Made by a program: the position numbers and the translations under genes
In this document: one piece after another, positions 16,589 to 27,198 of the stretch
Position numbering within the stretch: position 1 is the first letter of the stretch
Layout of the letters: the number at the start of each line of letters is the position of its first letter
The notes under the pieces: generated by a model
Databases searched by the model: none
The model's input: the letters and a program-made list of their open reading frames with translations, nothing else
What the model was told of the DNA's origin: nothing
NCBI RefSeq assembly: GCF_040396155.1
Contig: NZ_JBEBOY010000015.1
Span: 11,448 to 75,447 of the forward strand
Reading direction: 5' to 3'
Length of the DNA: 64,000 nt
From: Tissierella praeacuta_A
GTDB taxonomy: Bacteria > Bacillota > Clostridia > Tissierellales > Tissierellaceae

Positions 16589-18346
16589 ATGTACTCAAAA
16601 AAATCTGGGGCGATCGGACAACTTTTTGCCTTTGTAGGAGAAAGTAAGGGGAAAATGAGAATATCCGTTTCTCTTGCTATTCTAGGTGAAATACTCGGAA
16701 TGGTTCCATTCCTTATGGTAGCAATTTTAGCAAATGCTTTTTATCATCAAACTGCTACTGCACAGGAAATCTTTATGCTCACAAGCATGGCAGCAATATG
16801 CCAAATCCTGAAAATGCTATTAACATGGAAGTCATCTTTGATGTCACATCACATTTCATTTACAATTTTAAGAAACATACGTGAGTCTGTTGCAGATAAA
16901 ATGACGAAAGTCCCTATGGGTATCATGCTAGAAACACCATCGGGAATATTCAAAAATCTAATCGTTGACAATGTGGCTAAACTAGAAGATTCCATCGCAC
17001 ACTTTATGCCGGAACTTCCTTCCAATATTGCAGCTCCCCTATGTAGTTTGATTCTAATATTCATACTGGATTGGCGTATGGGTCTTGCTTCTTTAATAAC
17101 AATTCCATTTGGAGCTTTATTTTTTACTTTGATGATGAGAGGATATGATGTACGAATGGGGAACTATATGAGTTCCGCCAATGAAATGAACAGTTCACTT
17201 GTAGAATATGTAAACGGAATTCAGGTAATTAAAGCCTTTAACCGTTCAGCCACATCTTATGGGCAGTATTCTAAGTCTGTCAATTATTTTCATGACTCCA
17301 CTATGGCATGGTGGAGCCAGTGCTGGCTTTGGAACGCCGCCGCACGTTCGGTTCTTCCGTCAACACTACTGGGAACTCTACCTATTGGTGCATGGCTATA
17401 TATGAACGGCTCCATATCTTTACCTATTCTAATGGTCTGCCTCATAGTTCCTTTAGGTTTCACTGGTCCACTTATGAAGGTATCAGAAGCTATGGAACAA
17501 ATGAGCATGATTAAGGGCAATCTAGATCCAATTACAGAATTTTTGAAAACTCCAGAGTTGATTCGACCTAAGGAACATGTTTTACTTTCCCACCGTGCTT
17601 TCTCTTTTGAACATGTCTGCTTTGGATATAATAAAACAGAAATACTCCATGATATTTCCTTTCAGACTACTCCTGGAACCATGACTGCCATAGTAGGACC
17701 CTCTGGTTCTGGAAAGTCAACTATTGCCAAACTAATGGCAGGATTTTGGGATGTTACTTCTGGTATTGTGCGTTTTGATGAATATGATATTCGGAATATT
17801 CCCTTTGAGCAGTTGATGAATGAAATCAGTTATGTTGCACAGGATAATTTCCTCTTTGATAAATCTATCAGAGAAAATATTCGCATTGGCAATCCAAATG
17901 CTACCGATAAACAGGTTGAATTAGCTGCAATATCAGCTAATTGCCATGAGTTTATCATGCAATTGGAACAAGGCTATGACACAATGACCGGCGATGCAGG
18001 GGATAAACTCTCAGGGGGTGAACGTCAGCGTATCACTATTGCACGTGCAATGCTTAAACAAGCTTCAGTAGTAATTCTCGATGAGGCTACAGCATATGCA
18101 GACCCGGAAAATGAAGCACTAATTCAACAGGCTATTAGTAAGCTGGTAGCAGGGAAAACACTAATTGTAGTAGCTCACCGACTGAATACAATCTGCAATG
18201 CAAATCAAATCTTAGTATTAAAGGATGGTCATCTTGTAGGTCAAGGAACCCAAGAAGAACTGCTACAAAACTGCTCACTCTATAAAAAAATGTGGCATGA
18301 CTATATAGGAAAAAATGAAAGGAGACTTGAGCCATGTTTGAAATGA
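16589..18346 (+). CDS. ABC half-transporter (membrane domain fused to ATPase), first of a pair
   Basis: Type IV (exporter-fold) ABC half-transporter, 585 residues. A six-helix membrane domain spans about 1-310, then an ATPase domain with Walker A GPSGSGKST, signature LSGGERQR, Walker B VVILDEATAYAD and H-loop VVAHRL. I chose the second ATG (16589), seven bases after AAGGAGG; the ATG at 16583 is too close. The stop overlaps the start of the next gene by 13 bases, so the two are probably translated together and form a heterodimer. The layout resembles siderophore-type pairs such as YbtPQ and IrtAB, which despite the exporter fold act in uptake; this resemblance is an inference. Arginine codons CGT/CGC are common, unlike flanking genes. 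Confidence 0.88.
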   Translation: MYSKKSGAIGQLFAFVGESKGKMRISVSLAILGEILGMVPFLMVAILANAFYHQTATAQEIFMLTSMAAICQILKMLLTWKSSLMSHHISFTILRNIRESVADKMTKVPMGIMLETPSGIFKNLIVDNVAKLEDSIAHFMPELPSNIAAPLCSLILIFILDWRMGLASLITIPFGALFFTLMMRGYDVRMGNYMSSANEMNSSLVEYVNGIQVIKAFNRSATSYGQYSKSVNYFHDSTMAWWSQCWLWNAAARSVLPSTLLGTLPIGAWLYMNGSISLPILMVCLIVPLGFTGPLMKVSEAMEQMSMIKGNLDPITEFLKTPELIRPKEHVLLSHRAFSFEHVCFGYNKTEILHDISFQTTPGTMTAIVGPSGSGKSTIAKLMAGFWDVTSGIVRFDEYDIRNIPFEQLMNEISYVAQDNFLFDKSIRENIRIGNPNATDKQVELAAISANCHEFIMQLEQGYDTMTGDAGDKLSGGERQRITIARAMLKQASVVILDEATAYADPENEALIQQAISKLVAGKTLIVVAHRLNTICNANQILVLKDGHLVGQGTQEELLQNCSLYKKMWHDYIGKNERRLEPCLK

Positions 18347-20058
18347 TTCGCCGTATCTTGGAAATCGCCGGTTCCAACGAAGGAAAAATCAAAGTCGGTA
18401 TAATTTTTAATATCCTCAAATCTTTATGTCAAGGGTTTATGATGTTTGCAGTATTCATTATTCTTCTAAATTTAGATTTCCTAACTCCATCAATTATTCT
18501 AAGTGCCCTAGGCGTAGTATTGCTTAGTATTCTAGGACGTTTCTTCTTCCAATGGATGAGTGACCGAACCATGAGCGGCACTGGTTATGATATCTTTAGA
18601 GATTATAGATTAGAAGTTGGTGAACGCTTAAAGCAGGCTCCCATGGGATACTTCTCCGCTCAAAATCTCGGAACAATTCAGACAGTTTTAACCACTACAA
18701 TGGCGGATTTAGAAGCATATTCTATGATGGCAATTGAGCAAATGACCAGCGGTGTGGCTATGGCTTTTCTAACATCAATTATGATGGTATTTTTTAACCC
18801 TATCATTGCAGGAATTAGCCTTTTAGGTCTAGGAATTGGTCTACTAGTTTTACGTCTGGTACAAAACAGCGCCTCCAAATATGCTCCAATTTATCAGAAA
18901 GCACAAGAAAATCTAGTAAATAAGTCTTTAGAGTATATACGTGGTATCTCTGTCTTGAGGACATTCTCAAGAGGAATAGAAGGGCAGAGAGAAGTCCAAG
19001 CCTCATTTAAAGAAAAATGGGACGCTGACTATGGACAAGAAAAAGCAACAGCAGGAGTTCTTCGTCTCTATGGACTAGTCTATAAAGTTATGAGTTGTGT
19101 TCTAATTCTAGCAGCAGGATTACTTTTTCTAAGTAGGCAAATCAGTTTACCTTATTGTCTGACATTTTTGTTCTGTGCCTTTACAGTCTATTCTGATTTG
19201 GAAACCATGGGCAATAGTGCATTCTTAAGCAAGAAAATCAATACTGAATTAGACCGACTAGAAGAAGTTACAAATATTCCTCAAATGGACAGGACTAATA
19301 AACAACTCTATCCCGCACATTACAATATCACCTTGGAGGACGTATCCTTTGGCTATGACTCACGCCGTATCATCGACAATCTATCGGTGGAAATTCCAGA
19401 ACGTACAACTTGTGCCATTGTAGGTCCATCTGGAAGTGGAAAAACAACTCTTTGTAATTTAATCGCCAGATTTTGGGACGTACAGGAAGGTGCAGTACGT
19501 ATAGGAGGAGAAAACATTAAGGATTATACAGCAGACAGTGTTCTTGCTTGCATTAGTATGGTATTCCAAAAGGTATATCTATTTCACGATACCATTGAGA
19601 ACAATATTAAATTTGGTAAACCAGAAGTTTCCCATGATGAAGTAGTAGGAGCAGCTAAACGTGCTTGCTGCCATGATTTCATTATGGAACTCCCCGAAGG
19701 ATATCAGACTGTAGTAGGCGAAGGAGGCTCTACCCTCTCTGGTGGTGAAAAGCAACGAATATCCATTGCCCGTGCAATATTAAAGGATGCACCAATTGTA
19801 ATTCTTGATGAAGCAACTTCCAGCGTGGACCCTGAAAATGAACAAGCACTTTTAACGGCTATTGAAGAGTTAACTCATGATAAAACTTTAATCACAATTG
19901 CTCACCGTTTAGGTACAGTTAAAAATGCTGAACAAATATTAGTAATCGACCAAGGGAAAATTGCTCAAAGTGGCACCCATGATGAATTAATGAATGTTGA
20001 TGGTATTTACAGAAACTTTTTAAAATTACGTATGGACACAGTTGGATGGCATTTATAA
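18334..20058 (+). CDS. ABC half-transporter (membrane domain fused to ATPase), second of a pair
   Basis: Partner of the preceding protein, 574 residues. The membrane domain (about 1-320) includes QWMSDRTMSGTGYDIFRDYRL, and the ATPase domain has Walker A GPSGSGKTT, signature LSGGEKQR, Walker B IVILDEATSSVD and H-loop TIAHRL. Both sites of the heterodimer look complete: this chain carries the catalytic glutamate in DEATSS and the partner in DEATAY. It starts within the last codons of the first gene behind a GAAAGGAGACTTGAGCC ribosome site, and a strong palindromic terminator follows about 140 bases after the stop. Export of a drug-like compound is the alternative to YbtPQ-like import. Confidence 0.88.
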   Translation: MFEMIRRILEIAGSNEGKIKVGIIFNILKSLCQGFMMFAVFIILLNLDFLTPSIILSALGVVLLSILGRFFFQWMSDRTMSGTGYDIFRDYRLEVGERLKQAPMGYFSAQNLGTIQTVLTTTMADLEAYSMMAIEQMTSGVAMAFLTSIMMVFFNPIIAGISLLGLGIGLLVLRLVQNSASKYAPIYQKAQENLVNKSLEYIRGISVLRTFSRGIEGQREVQASFKEKWDADYGQEKATAGVLRLYGLVYKVMSCVLILAAGLLFLSRQISLPYCLTFLFCAFTVYSDLETMGNSAFLSKKINTELDRLEEVTNIPQMDRTNKQLYPAHYNITLEDVSFGYDSRRIIDNLSVEIPERTTCAIVGPSGSGKTTLCNLIARFWDVQEGAVRIGGENIKDYTADSVLACISMVFQKVYLFHDTIENNIKFGKPEVSHDEVVGAAKRACCHDFIMELPEGYQTVVGEGGSTLSGGEKQRISIARAILKDAPIVILDEATSSVDPENEQALLTAIEELTHDKTLITIAHRLGTVKNAEQILVIDQGKIAQSGTHDELMNVDGIYRNFLKLRMDTVGWHL

Positions 20059-20200
20059 ATATCCAACTGAATAAAAATTACAACCTTATAACCTTAATTT
20101 TACTTTTACTAACACTCTTTCCTACATTAATAAACTGATTAGCTTTGGCAATAATTTTAACTATGAAATACTATATTTATTAATAGATATGATGTAAAAT

Positions 20201-20232
20201 AAAAAAACAATAATCTAGATTATTGTTTTTTT
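20201..20232. terminator. Bidirectional terminator after the ABC pair
   Basis: A 32-base perfect palindrome with 16-base arms (AAAAAAACAATAATCT and complement), A- and T-tracts forming the outer ends. It can stop the ABC transcript and the convergent small gene on the minus strand. Confidence 0.85.
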
Positions 20233-20249
20233 ATTTTAATTTATCTAGT

Positions 20250-20627
20250 CTAAATAAATACATATCCTCCATAATATTTGTTTATAATATCTTTTGATGT
20301 TGTACCTATTTTTTCAATAAAATGTCTACTATAGACTTCTGTAAAATTTTCAGTTTCAATTGAATCTAAAACTTGAAAACAATCAATAACTTTCACAATT
20401 TTACTTATCACAACTTCTCCATAGCTATTTATGTATTCTAATGAAGATATATTTTCATTAAAATATAATAATAATTCTTCCTGAGACTTTTTTTCAAAAA
20501 AATCTTTTTTTAATTTTACTAGTAAAATACTTTCTTCAAATATTTTTGTATCATCTGTATTTTTTATTTCAGAAACTATAGATTCTTTTAATAACACTAC
20601 AGAATAGAATGGATTATCATTTATCAT
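20250..20627 (-). CDS. Small DUF4288-like protein
   Basis: 125 residues, no signal peptide or membrane segment, probably cytosolic. The pattern WYSV-like start (NPFYSVVLLKESIVSE), IFEESILLVK, a central YINSYGEVVISKIVKVID and a C-terminal TEVYSRHF fits the DUF4288 family as I remember it; no function is known for that family. An EESI-LLVKL strand and alternating hydrophobics suggest a small alpha/beta fold. It stands alone between the ABC terminator and the LURP-type gene, 247 bases downstream of the latter. Confidence 0.6.
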   Translation of the reverse strand: MINDNPFYSVVLLKESIVSEIKNTDDTKIFEESILLVKLKKDFFEKKSQEELLLYFNENISSLEYINSYGEVVISKIVKVIDCFQVLDSIETENFTEVYSRHFIEKIGTTSKDIINKYYGGYVFI

Positions 20628-20874
20628 TTTCTAAATCTCCTGTCTTTTAATAACTCTAAAAATTTTTCCTTTCCTAAGAGCATTTCTTTTCACTTAAACA
20701 CAAAACTTCAACTATTTATTCCTTATTCACCCTTTCAATATATAACTGAATTCATCTATATATAATTTAATCATTAAAAATATTTCTTAACTTTATATTC
20801 TCTATACCTATAGGCTAGGCGTATTACAAAACTAATACAATGAAATTTATTCTCCATATTATTCATATAATACT

Positions 20875-21357
20875 TTATCTATTTTTATTGTCATGGAATA
20901 TCTGGTCTAGTACTATGACCAATGATAGTATAAATCCTTGGTTCTCTTCATCTGATATGTCAACAGCGTAAGTATCTGAAAAACTGACCCATTTCTTAGA
21001 TATCCAAGCAATTGCCCTTCCATCTTTAAGTATATTAAAATCATGTGCAAATACATCCCCATCTATGGTAAAATGTCCATATTTGCTTTCTATTGTAAGC
21101 TTAGGTATAAAAAAAGTAAATTCTTTCTTTATCTTTCCTATTATACTGCTGCCTTGATATATAAGATATTCTGGTAAAAATCTTAATATCTTTTCTTCTA
21201 TATAAATAATACTATTTCCAGCCATATCGTATAAATTAAGTTTATTCCCAAAAGAAAGTATTTTCCCTACGACCTCATAACACGGTCTATTATTTTCATC
21301 ATTTATGGTAAACCTATCAGAAATGGTGAAAATCTTCTCTCTAATTAAATATCTCAT
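20875..21357 (-). CDS. LURP-one-related (YxjI-type) protein
   Basis: 160 residues. MRYLIREKIFTISDRFTINDENNRPCYEVVGK is the recognisable beginning of the YxjI/LURP-one (tubby-like fold) family; YIEEKILRFLPEYLIY and FTIDGDVFAHDFNILKDGRAIAWISKKWVSFSDTYAVDI follow the family's repeated strand pattern (the quoted parts are split for reading). Function of the bacterial members is unsettled; tubby-like barrels often associate with membranes. The gene is single and follows the L,D-transpeptidase gene by about 110 bases on the same strand. Confidence 0.85.
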   Translation of the reverse strand: MRYLIREKIFTISDRFTINDENNRPCYEVVGKILSFGNKLNLYDMAGNSIIYIEEKILRFLPEYLIYQGSSIIGKIKKEFTFFIPKLTIESKYGHFTIDGDVFAHDFNILKDGRAIAWISKKWVSFSDTYAVDISDEENQGFILSLVIVLDQIFHDNKNR

Positions 21358-21469
21358 CTAATCACTTCGCTTTCCAAGTTTATATTAATATATTTACCCA
21401 ACTATTAATAAAATAGTATCTTTCTATAATATGGATAAATTTTCATGGTTTCCAAAATTATTCCTTATC

Positions 21470-22540
21470 CTAATGTTGAAATTTAAATATAATACCATAT
21501 TCCTTAAGTTTCACCTCATTTCCTATCCATACAGGTGTCCCTTTATTAATTATATTATATAAAACTTCCACATCTTCATTATACATTCTAACACAACCTA
21601 AAGATATATACTTACCAATACTGCTTTTATTAGAATTCCCATGTATACCGTAGGAACCTCCACCTTTTATGCTTAATCCCATCCATCTTTTTCCGAGGGG
21701 ATTATTAGGTGCGCCTCCTTTTATAGGCTTACTCCTTCCTGCTCCTCCCCAGGCTGGGTTTACATATTTTGTTACTATGGTAAATTTACCTTCCGGAGTA
21801 TATTCAGGTGCTTTTCCAGTGGCAACTGGATATCTTTTCACTATCTTTTTATCCTTCATATGATATAAAGTATTATTATTCTTATTAATTATTATAAAAT
21901 TTCCCATTGGAATCTCTGAAGTAAATTCTAATTGTACCTCTGAAATACTTATCTTATTCAATTCCATATCTTCATTTATTCTCTGATATGTATTTTTTCC
22001 AACTATACCATCGGATTGTAATCCATTTTGCTGCTGATATCTCGCTACGGTATTTCTTGTTTTACTATCAAAATAATAACCATCTGTTATATCAGTATAT
22101 CCTTTCTTCATCAAGAAACTCTTAAGTTTCAAAACCTCTTCACTGGATATTCCTTCTCTTAGCATCAATCCATTAATATCAAATTTTATAATTTCTACTT
22201 TTTGTTCTTCTTGAACTTTTTGAGGGACAACTTCTTTAATTTCTTTCTCTTTTTCTTCTTGTTTTTCTTCCTGAATTTCCTCCTCCATTTTTTCCTGTGT
22301 TTCTTCTTGAATCTCTTCCTCCACCTCTTCCTGTTTTTCTATTATTTCTTCATCCTTAGAATCTTCTTTTAATTCCTCTATTAGTTTCTGAATATTATCT
22401 CCTTTTTCTTCTAATTCTTCTTGAATTACTATGCTCTCCATAATATTTATATCTCCATTGTTTAAATCATCTTTTACTTGACCACTGAGCATAATTGGCT
22501 GAAGTATCATAAACATTAATATATAACTATTTAAGCTCAT
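21470..22540 (-). CDS. L,D-transpeptidase (YkuD) with a peptidoglycan-binding domain
   Basis: Cell-wall enzyme of 356 residues that forms or exchanges 3-3 peptide crosslinks or anchors proteins. Order of parts: N-terminal hydrophobic segment (residues 5-20, signal or membrane anchor), a strongly acidic, Glu/Gln-rich linker (about 39-115) with repeated EEIQEE-like units, a peptidoglycan-binding repeat (about 120-190, GLQSDGIVGKNTYQ), and a YkuD catalytic domain (about 213-345). The active-site motif is H300 in YGIHGNS and C316/R318 in SLGCVRMY. The catalytic set is complete. The charged linker probably spans the wall and could form a coiled coil. It is divergent from the suf operon. Confidence 0.93.
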   Translation of the reverse strand: MSLNSYILMFMILQPIMLSGQVKDDLNNGDINIMESIVIQEELEEKGDNIQKLIEELKEDSKDEEIIEKQEEVEEEIQEETQEKMEEEIQEEKQEEKEKEIKEVVPQKVQEEQKVEIIKFDINGLMLREGISSEEVLKLKSFLMKKGYTDITDGYYFDSKTRNTVARYQQQNGLQSDGIVGKNTYQRINEDMELNKISISEVQLEFTSEIPMGNFIIINKNNNTLYHMKDKKIVKRYPVATGKAPEYTPEGKFTIVTKYVNPAWGGAGRSKPIKGGAPNNPLGKRWMGLSIKGGGSYGIHGNSNKSSIGKYISLGCVRMYNEDVEVLYNIINKGTPVWIGNEVKLKEYGIIFKFQH

Positions 22541-22640
22541 TTTAATCCTCTCCCTTATATATAAGTTCTCTTAAATTGTATTTTCAGATTGGAAATTTTA
22601 TGAATTAAAAAATAATATTAATTCCTAGTGAATTCATAGG

Positions 22641-22669
22641 TTTACTTTTAAAAATTAGTGGTATATAAT
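22641..22669 (+). promoter_or_regulatory. Promoter of the suf operon
   Basis: TTTACT (22641-22646), 17-base spacer, TATAAT (22664-22669). The expected transcription start is close to the Fur-like palindrome at 22682-22696. Confidence 0.75.
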
Positions 22670-22681
22670 TATATATAACAA

Positions 22682-22696
22682 TGATAACAGTTATCA
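22682..22696. promoter_or_regulatory. Fur/PerR-type operator in front of sufC
   Basis: A perfect 7-1-7 inverted repeat, TGATAAC-A-GTTATCA, differing from the consensus TGATAATNATTATCA at one position per arm. It starts about 13 bases after the -10 box, so binding would overlap the transcription start. Fur is the likely protein; PerR or another FUR-family member uses similar sites. Confidence 0.7.
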
Positions 22697-22730
22697 TTTG
22701 ATAAGTTATCTCATGTAAAGGAGGACTTTT

Positions 22731-23486
22731 ATGACAAAAAATTTATTAAATATAAATAATTTAAAAGTAAATATAGAGAATAAAGAGATTCTAAAGGGTC
22801 TTAACCTCCAAATTGGTGAGGGAGAAATCCATGTTATTATGGGACCTAATGGAGGTGGAAAATCTACTTTAGCATATACTTTAATGGGACATCCAAAGTA
22901 TGAAATTATAGATGGAGAAATAGAGTTTGAAGGAGAATCAATAAATGAATTAAAGGTTGATAAAAGAGCTAAAAAAGGAATCTTTTTATCATTCCAATAT
23001 CCAGAAGAAATTCCAGGTGTTACAGTTGAAGAATTCTTGAGAACTGCAAAGACATCAGTTTCAGGAGAAATGCAGAAACTTATACCATTTAAAAAATTAT
23101 TAAAAGAAAAAATGGATCAACTGGAAATAAAAGAAGAATATGCCTCTAGATATTTGAATTTAGGATTTTCAGGAGGAGAAAAGAAAAAAAATGAAATCCT
23201 ACAGATGTCTATTTTAGAACCAAAGCTTGCAATCCTTGATGAAACAGATTCTGGTCTAGATGTAGATGCTATAAGAATAGTAGCTGAAGGCGTTAAAAAG
23301 ATTAAAAATGAAAAGAATTCCATTTTAGTAATAACTCATTATAATAAACTACTAGACTATCTTAATCCGGATTATATTCATATCCTACTCGATGGCAAAA
23401 TAGTGAAAACTGGAGGAATAGAATTAGCTAAGGAAATTGATGAAACAGGATATGAAAACATTAAAGAAGAGTTTTCTAATAGATAG
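22731..23486 (+). CDS. sufC: SufC, Fe-S cluster assembly ATPase
   Basis: ATPase of the SufBCD scaffold complex that builds Fe-S clusters in the cytosol; 251 residues, normal. Walker A is GPNGGGKST, the signature FSGGEKKKNEI is the hallmark of SufC, Walker B is LAILDETDSGLD. The ATG follows AAAGGAGG by seven bases. It is the first gene of sufC-sufB-sufD-sufS-sufU, the order usual in Firmicutes, and lies directly behind the Fur-like operator, which suggests derepression under iron shortage. Confidence 0.97.
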   Translation: MTKNLLNINNLKVNIENKEILKGLNLQIGEGEIHVIMGPNGGGKSTLAYTLMGHPKYEIIDGEIEFEGESINELKVDKRAKKGIFLSFQYPEEIPGVTVEEFLRTAKTSVSGEMQKLIPFKKLLKEKMDQLEIKEEYASRYLNLGFSGGEKKKNEILQMSILEPKLAILDETDSGLDVDAIRIVAEGVKKIKNEKNSILVITHYNKLLDYLNPDYIHILLDGKIVKTGGIELAKEIDETGYENIKEEFSNR

Positions 23487-23496
23487 AGGTGAAGAT

Positions 23497-24903
23497 ATGG
23501 AAAGAAAAAAGACATTTATTGAAGATATTGATAGAGGAATCTATGATATCAAAAATGAATTTACCTACAAATATAAAACTGATAAAGGATTAACTCCTGA
23601 AATAATAATGGAAATTTCAAAGGAAAAAAATGAACCTCAATGGATGACTGATTTTAGATTAAAATCATTAGAAATATATAATAGTAAGCCAATACCTACT
23701 TGGGGAGTGGATTTATCAGAGCTTGATATGGAAAATATAATAACCTATATTAGACCAGATGCAGATATGAAGCATAACTGGAATGATGTACCTGAAGATA
23801 TAAAGAAAACCTTTGAATTATTAGGACTCCCACAGGCAGAGAGAGAATCTTTAGCAGGAGTAGGAGCACAATATGATTCAGAGGTTGTATATCACAATAT
23901 CCGACAGGAATTAGTAGACCAAGGTGTAGTATATACTGATATGGAAACTGCCTTAGAAAAATATGAAGATATAGTTAAAGAATATTTTATGAAGCTTGTT
24001 CCTCCAAGTGATCATAAATTTGCTGCCCTACATGGAGCTGTTTGGTCCGGTGGTTCCTTTGTCTATGTACCTGAAGGAATTCAAGTAGATATTCCACTGC
24101 AATCATATTTCAGGCTTAATGCACCGGGGGCTGGACAATTTGAGCATACTCTAATAATTGTAGAGAAAGGTTCAAAACTTCATTTCATCGAAGGCTGTTC
24201 AGCACCAAAATATAAAGTAAATAATCTTCATGCTGGCTGCGTTGAACTTTTTATAAAGGAAAATGCAAGTCTAAGATATAGCACCATAGAAAATTGGTCT
24301 AGGAATATGTATAACCTAAATACCAAAAGAGCTGTTGTAGATAAAAATGGTACTATTGAATGGGTTTCTGGCTCCTTTGGCTCTAAGGTTTCCATGCTCT
24401 ATCCTATGAGCATATTAAGAGGAGAAGGTGCAAGATCTGAATTTACAGGAATTACCTTTGCAGCAAAGGGACAACATTTAGATACTGGTACAAAAGTTGT
24501 TCATGCAGCCCCGCATACAACATCAACTGTTAATTCCAAATCTATTTCTAAAGATGGAGGTTATGCATTTTATAGAGGACTACTTAAAGTAACTAAGGAT
24601 GCTTATGGCTGTAAATCATCAGTATCCTGTGAATCATTGATGCTTGACAATAAATCTAAATCAGATACTTTACCAATAATAGAATTAAATAATGATAATA
24701 TAGATATCGGTCATGAAGCCAAAATCGGTAGAATTAGTGATGAAGCTATTTTTTATCTTATGAGTAGAGGAATTAGTGAAGAAGAAGCCAAGGCTATGAT
24801 AGTTAGAGGTTTTGTAGAACCAATAACTAAAGAGCTTCCTCTTGAATATGCTGTTGAATTAAACAATTTAATTAATATAGAGCTAGAAGGCTCTATTGGA
24901 TAA
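23497..24903 (+). CDS. sufB: SufB, Fe-S cluster assembly scaffold
   Basis: Core scaffold subunit of SufBCD, 468 residues. Typical features are the early RPDADMKHNWNDVPEDIKKTFE region, FVYVPEGIQVDIPLQSYFRLN, and the C-terminal beta-helix with GRISDEAIFYLMSRGISEEEAKAMIVRGF. The catalytic-region cysteines of the SufB family are represented by the CVELF and SVSCESLMLDNKSKSDT segments. I chose the ATG at 23497 behind GAGGTGAAG; frames open 60 bases further upstream overlap sufC and have no ribosome site. An 11-base gap separates it from sufD. Confidence 0.97.
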   Translation: MERKKTFIEDIDRGIYDIKNEFTYKYKTDKGLTPEIIMEISKEKNEPQWMTDFRLKSLEIYNSKPIPTWGVDLSELDMENIITYIRPDADMKHNWNDVPEDIKKTFELLGLPQAERESLAGVGAQYDSEVVYHNIRQELVDQGVVYTDMETALEKYEDIVKEYFMKLVPPSDHKFAALHGAVWSGGSFVYVPEGIQVDIPLQSYFRLNAPGAGQFEHTLIIVEKGSKLHFIEGCSAPKYKVNNLHAGCVELFIKENASLRYSTIENWSRNMYNLNTKRAVVDKNGTIEWVSGSFGSKVSMLYPMSILRGEGARSEFTGITFAAKGQHLDTGTKVVHAAPHTTSTVNSKSISKDGGYAFYRGLLKVTKDAYGCKSSVSCESLMLDNKSKSDTLPIIELNNDNIDIGHEAKIGRISDEAIFYLMSRGISEEEAKAMIVRGFVEPITKELPLEYAVELNNLINIELEGSIG

Positions 24904-24914
24904 GGAGGGATAAA

Positions 24915-25959
24915 ATGCTTTGGAAAAGAATTGGATTGGAAGATTTTAAATTTCCTAATGTTATAAACTATAAAAAGGATTATATAAATTTAATAGATGA
25001 ACTCCCTACTGGAGTAAAATTAAATAAAATAAGTGAAGATAATAATGATTACTTTAATATAAATGAGGTCAACGGACTAGGGGATAAATTTATTTCCTTT
25101 GTTAAGGAATATTATAACAGCGGTATAGCTTTATCCCTTCCTAAAAACATCAAAATTATCAATCCTATAAAAATTGAATTTAATATGGATAATGAAAATC
25201 CTATTGTTATGGATAAAAATATTATTATAGCTGAATCAGGTAGTGAGGTAACTTTAGTTATTGACTATAGCTCTAGTGAAAAAGTAGAAGGCTTTCACAA
25301 TGGACTCACAGTTGTATATGCAAAGGAAAACTCTGTAGTTAATATAATAAAAATTCAAAGGATGAATGATATTTCATATAATTTTGATTCAAATATTGCT
25401 TTTGTAGAAGGTCAAGGAAAAGTAAATTGGATCTCAGTAGAATTGGGAAGTAATATTAGTGGTTCTAATTATTCTACATTTTTAGAAGGTGAATCAAGTG
25501 AATCTAATCTTTCTTCTTTATATCTAGGAGATGGTACACGTAAAATGGACTTAGGCTATTCTATGACACACCAAGGTCCTAGAAGCATAAGTAATATTGA
25601 AACTAAAGGCGTTCTCAAAGATAAGTCACGAAAAATATTTAGAGGAAATCTTGACTTTAAAAGAGGGGCTAGGCATTCTAAAGGAGCTGAAGAAGAATAC
25701 GTAATATTACTTGATCCTACTGTGAAATCTGACTCCATCCCCGCATTATTATGTGATGAAGATGATGTAGAAGGAGAACATGCTGCAAGTGCAGGACAAA
25801 TTGATGAAAACAGGCTTTTTTATCTTATGAGCAGAGGCCTAAATGAAAGAGAGGCAAAAAAATTAATTATAGAGGCATCCTTTAGACCAATAATTGATAA
25901 AATTCCATTTGACTATTTACGCAAATTAATTAGTAATGAAGTTGAGAGGAGACTTATAA

Positions 25960-25967
<8 letters not shown>
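24915..25967 (+). CDS. sufD: SufD, Fe-S cluster assembly scaffold
   Basis: Second scaffold subunit that forms a heterodimer with SufB; 350 residues, a little short for SufD because the N-terminal region is reduced. The C-terminal part shows SufB/D homology: KGVLKDKSRKIFRGNLDFKRGA, LLDPTVKSDSIPALLCDEDDVEGEHAASAGQID and FYLMSRGLNEREAKKLIIEA. Start ATG behind TAAGGAGG. Its end overlaps the sufS start by eight bases, implying coupled translation. Confidence 0.96.

Positions 25968-27187
<1,220 letters not shown>

Positions 27188-27198
<11 letters not shown>

Noticed and set aside
22201..22420. Repetitive purine/pyrimidine-rich tract as a CRISPR or satellite repeat
   Set aside because: It is the coding sequence of the Glu-rich linker of the L,D-transpeptidase; units are irregular and have no spacers.
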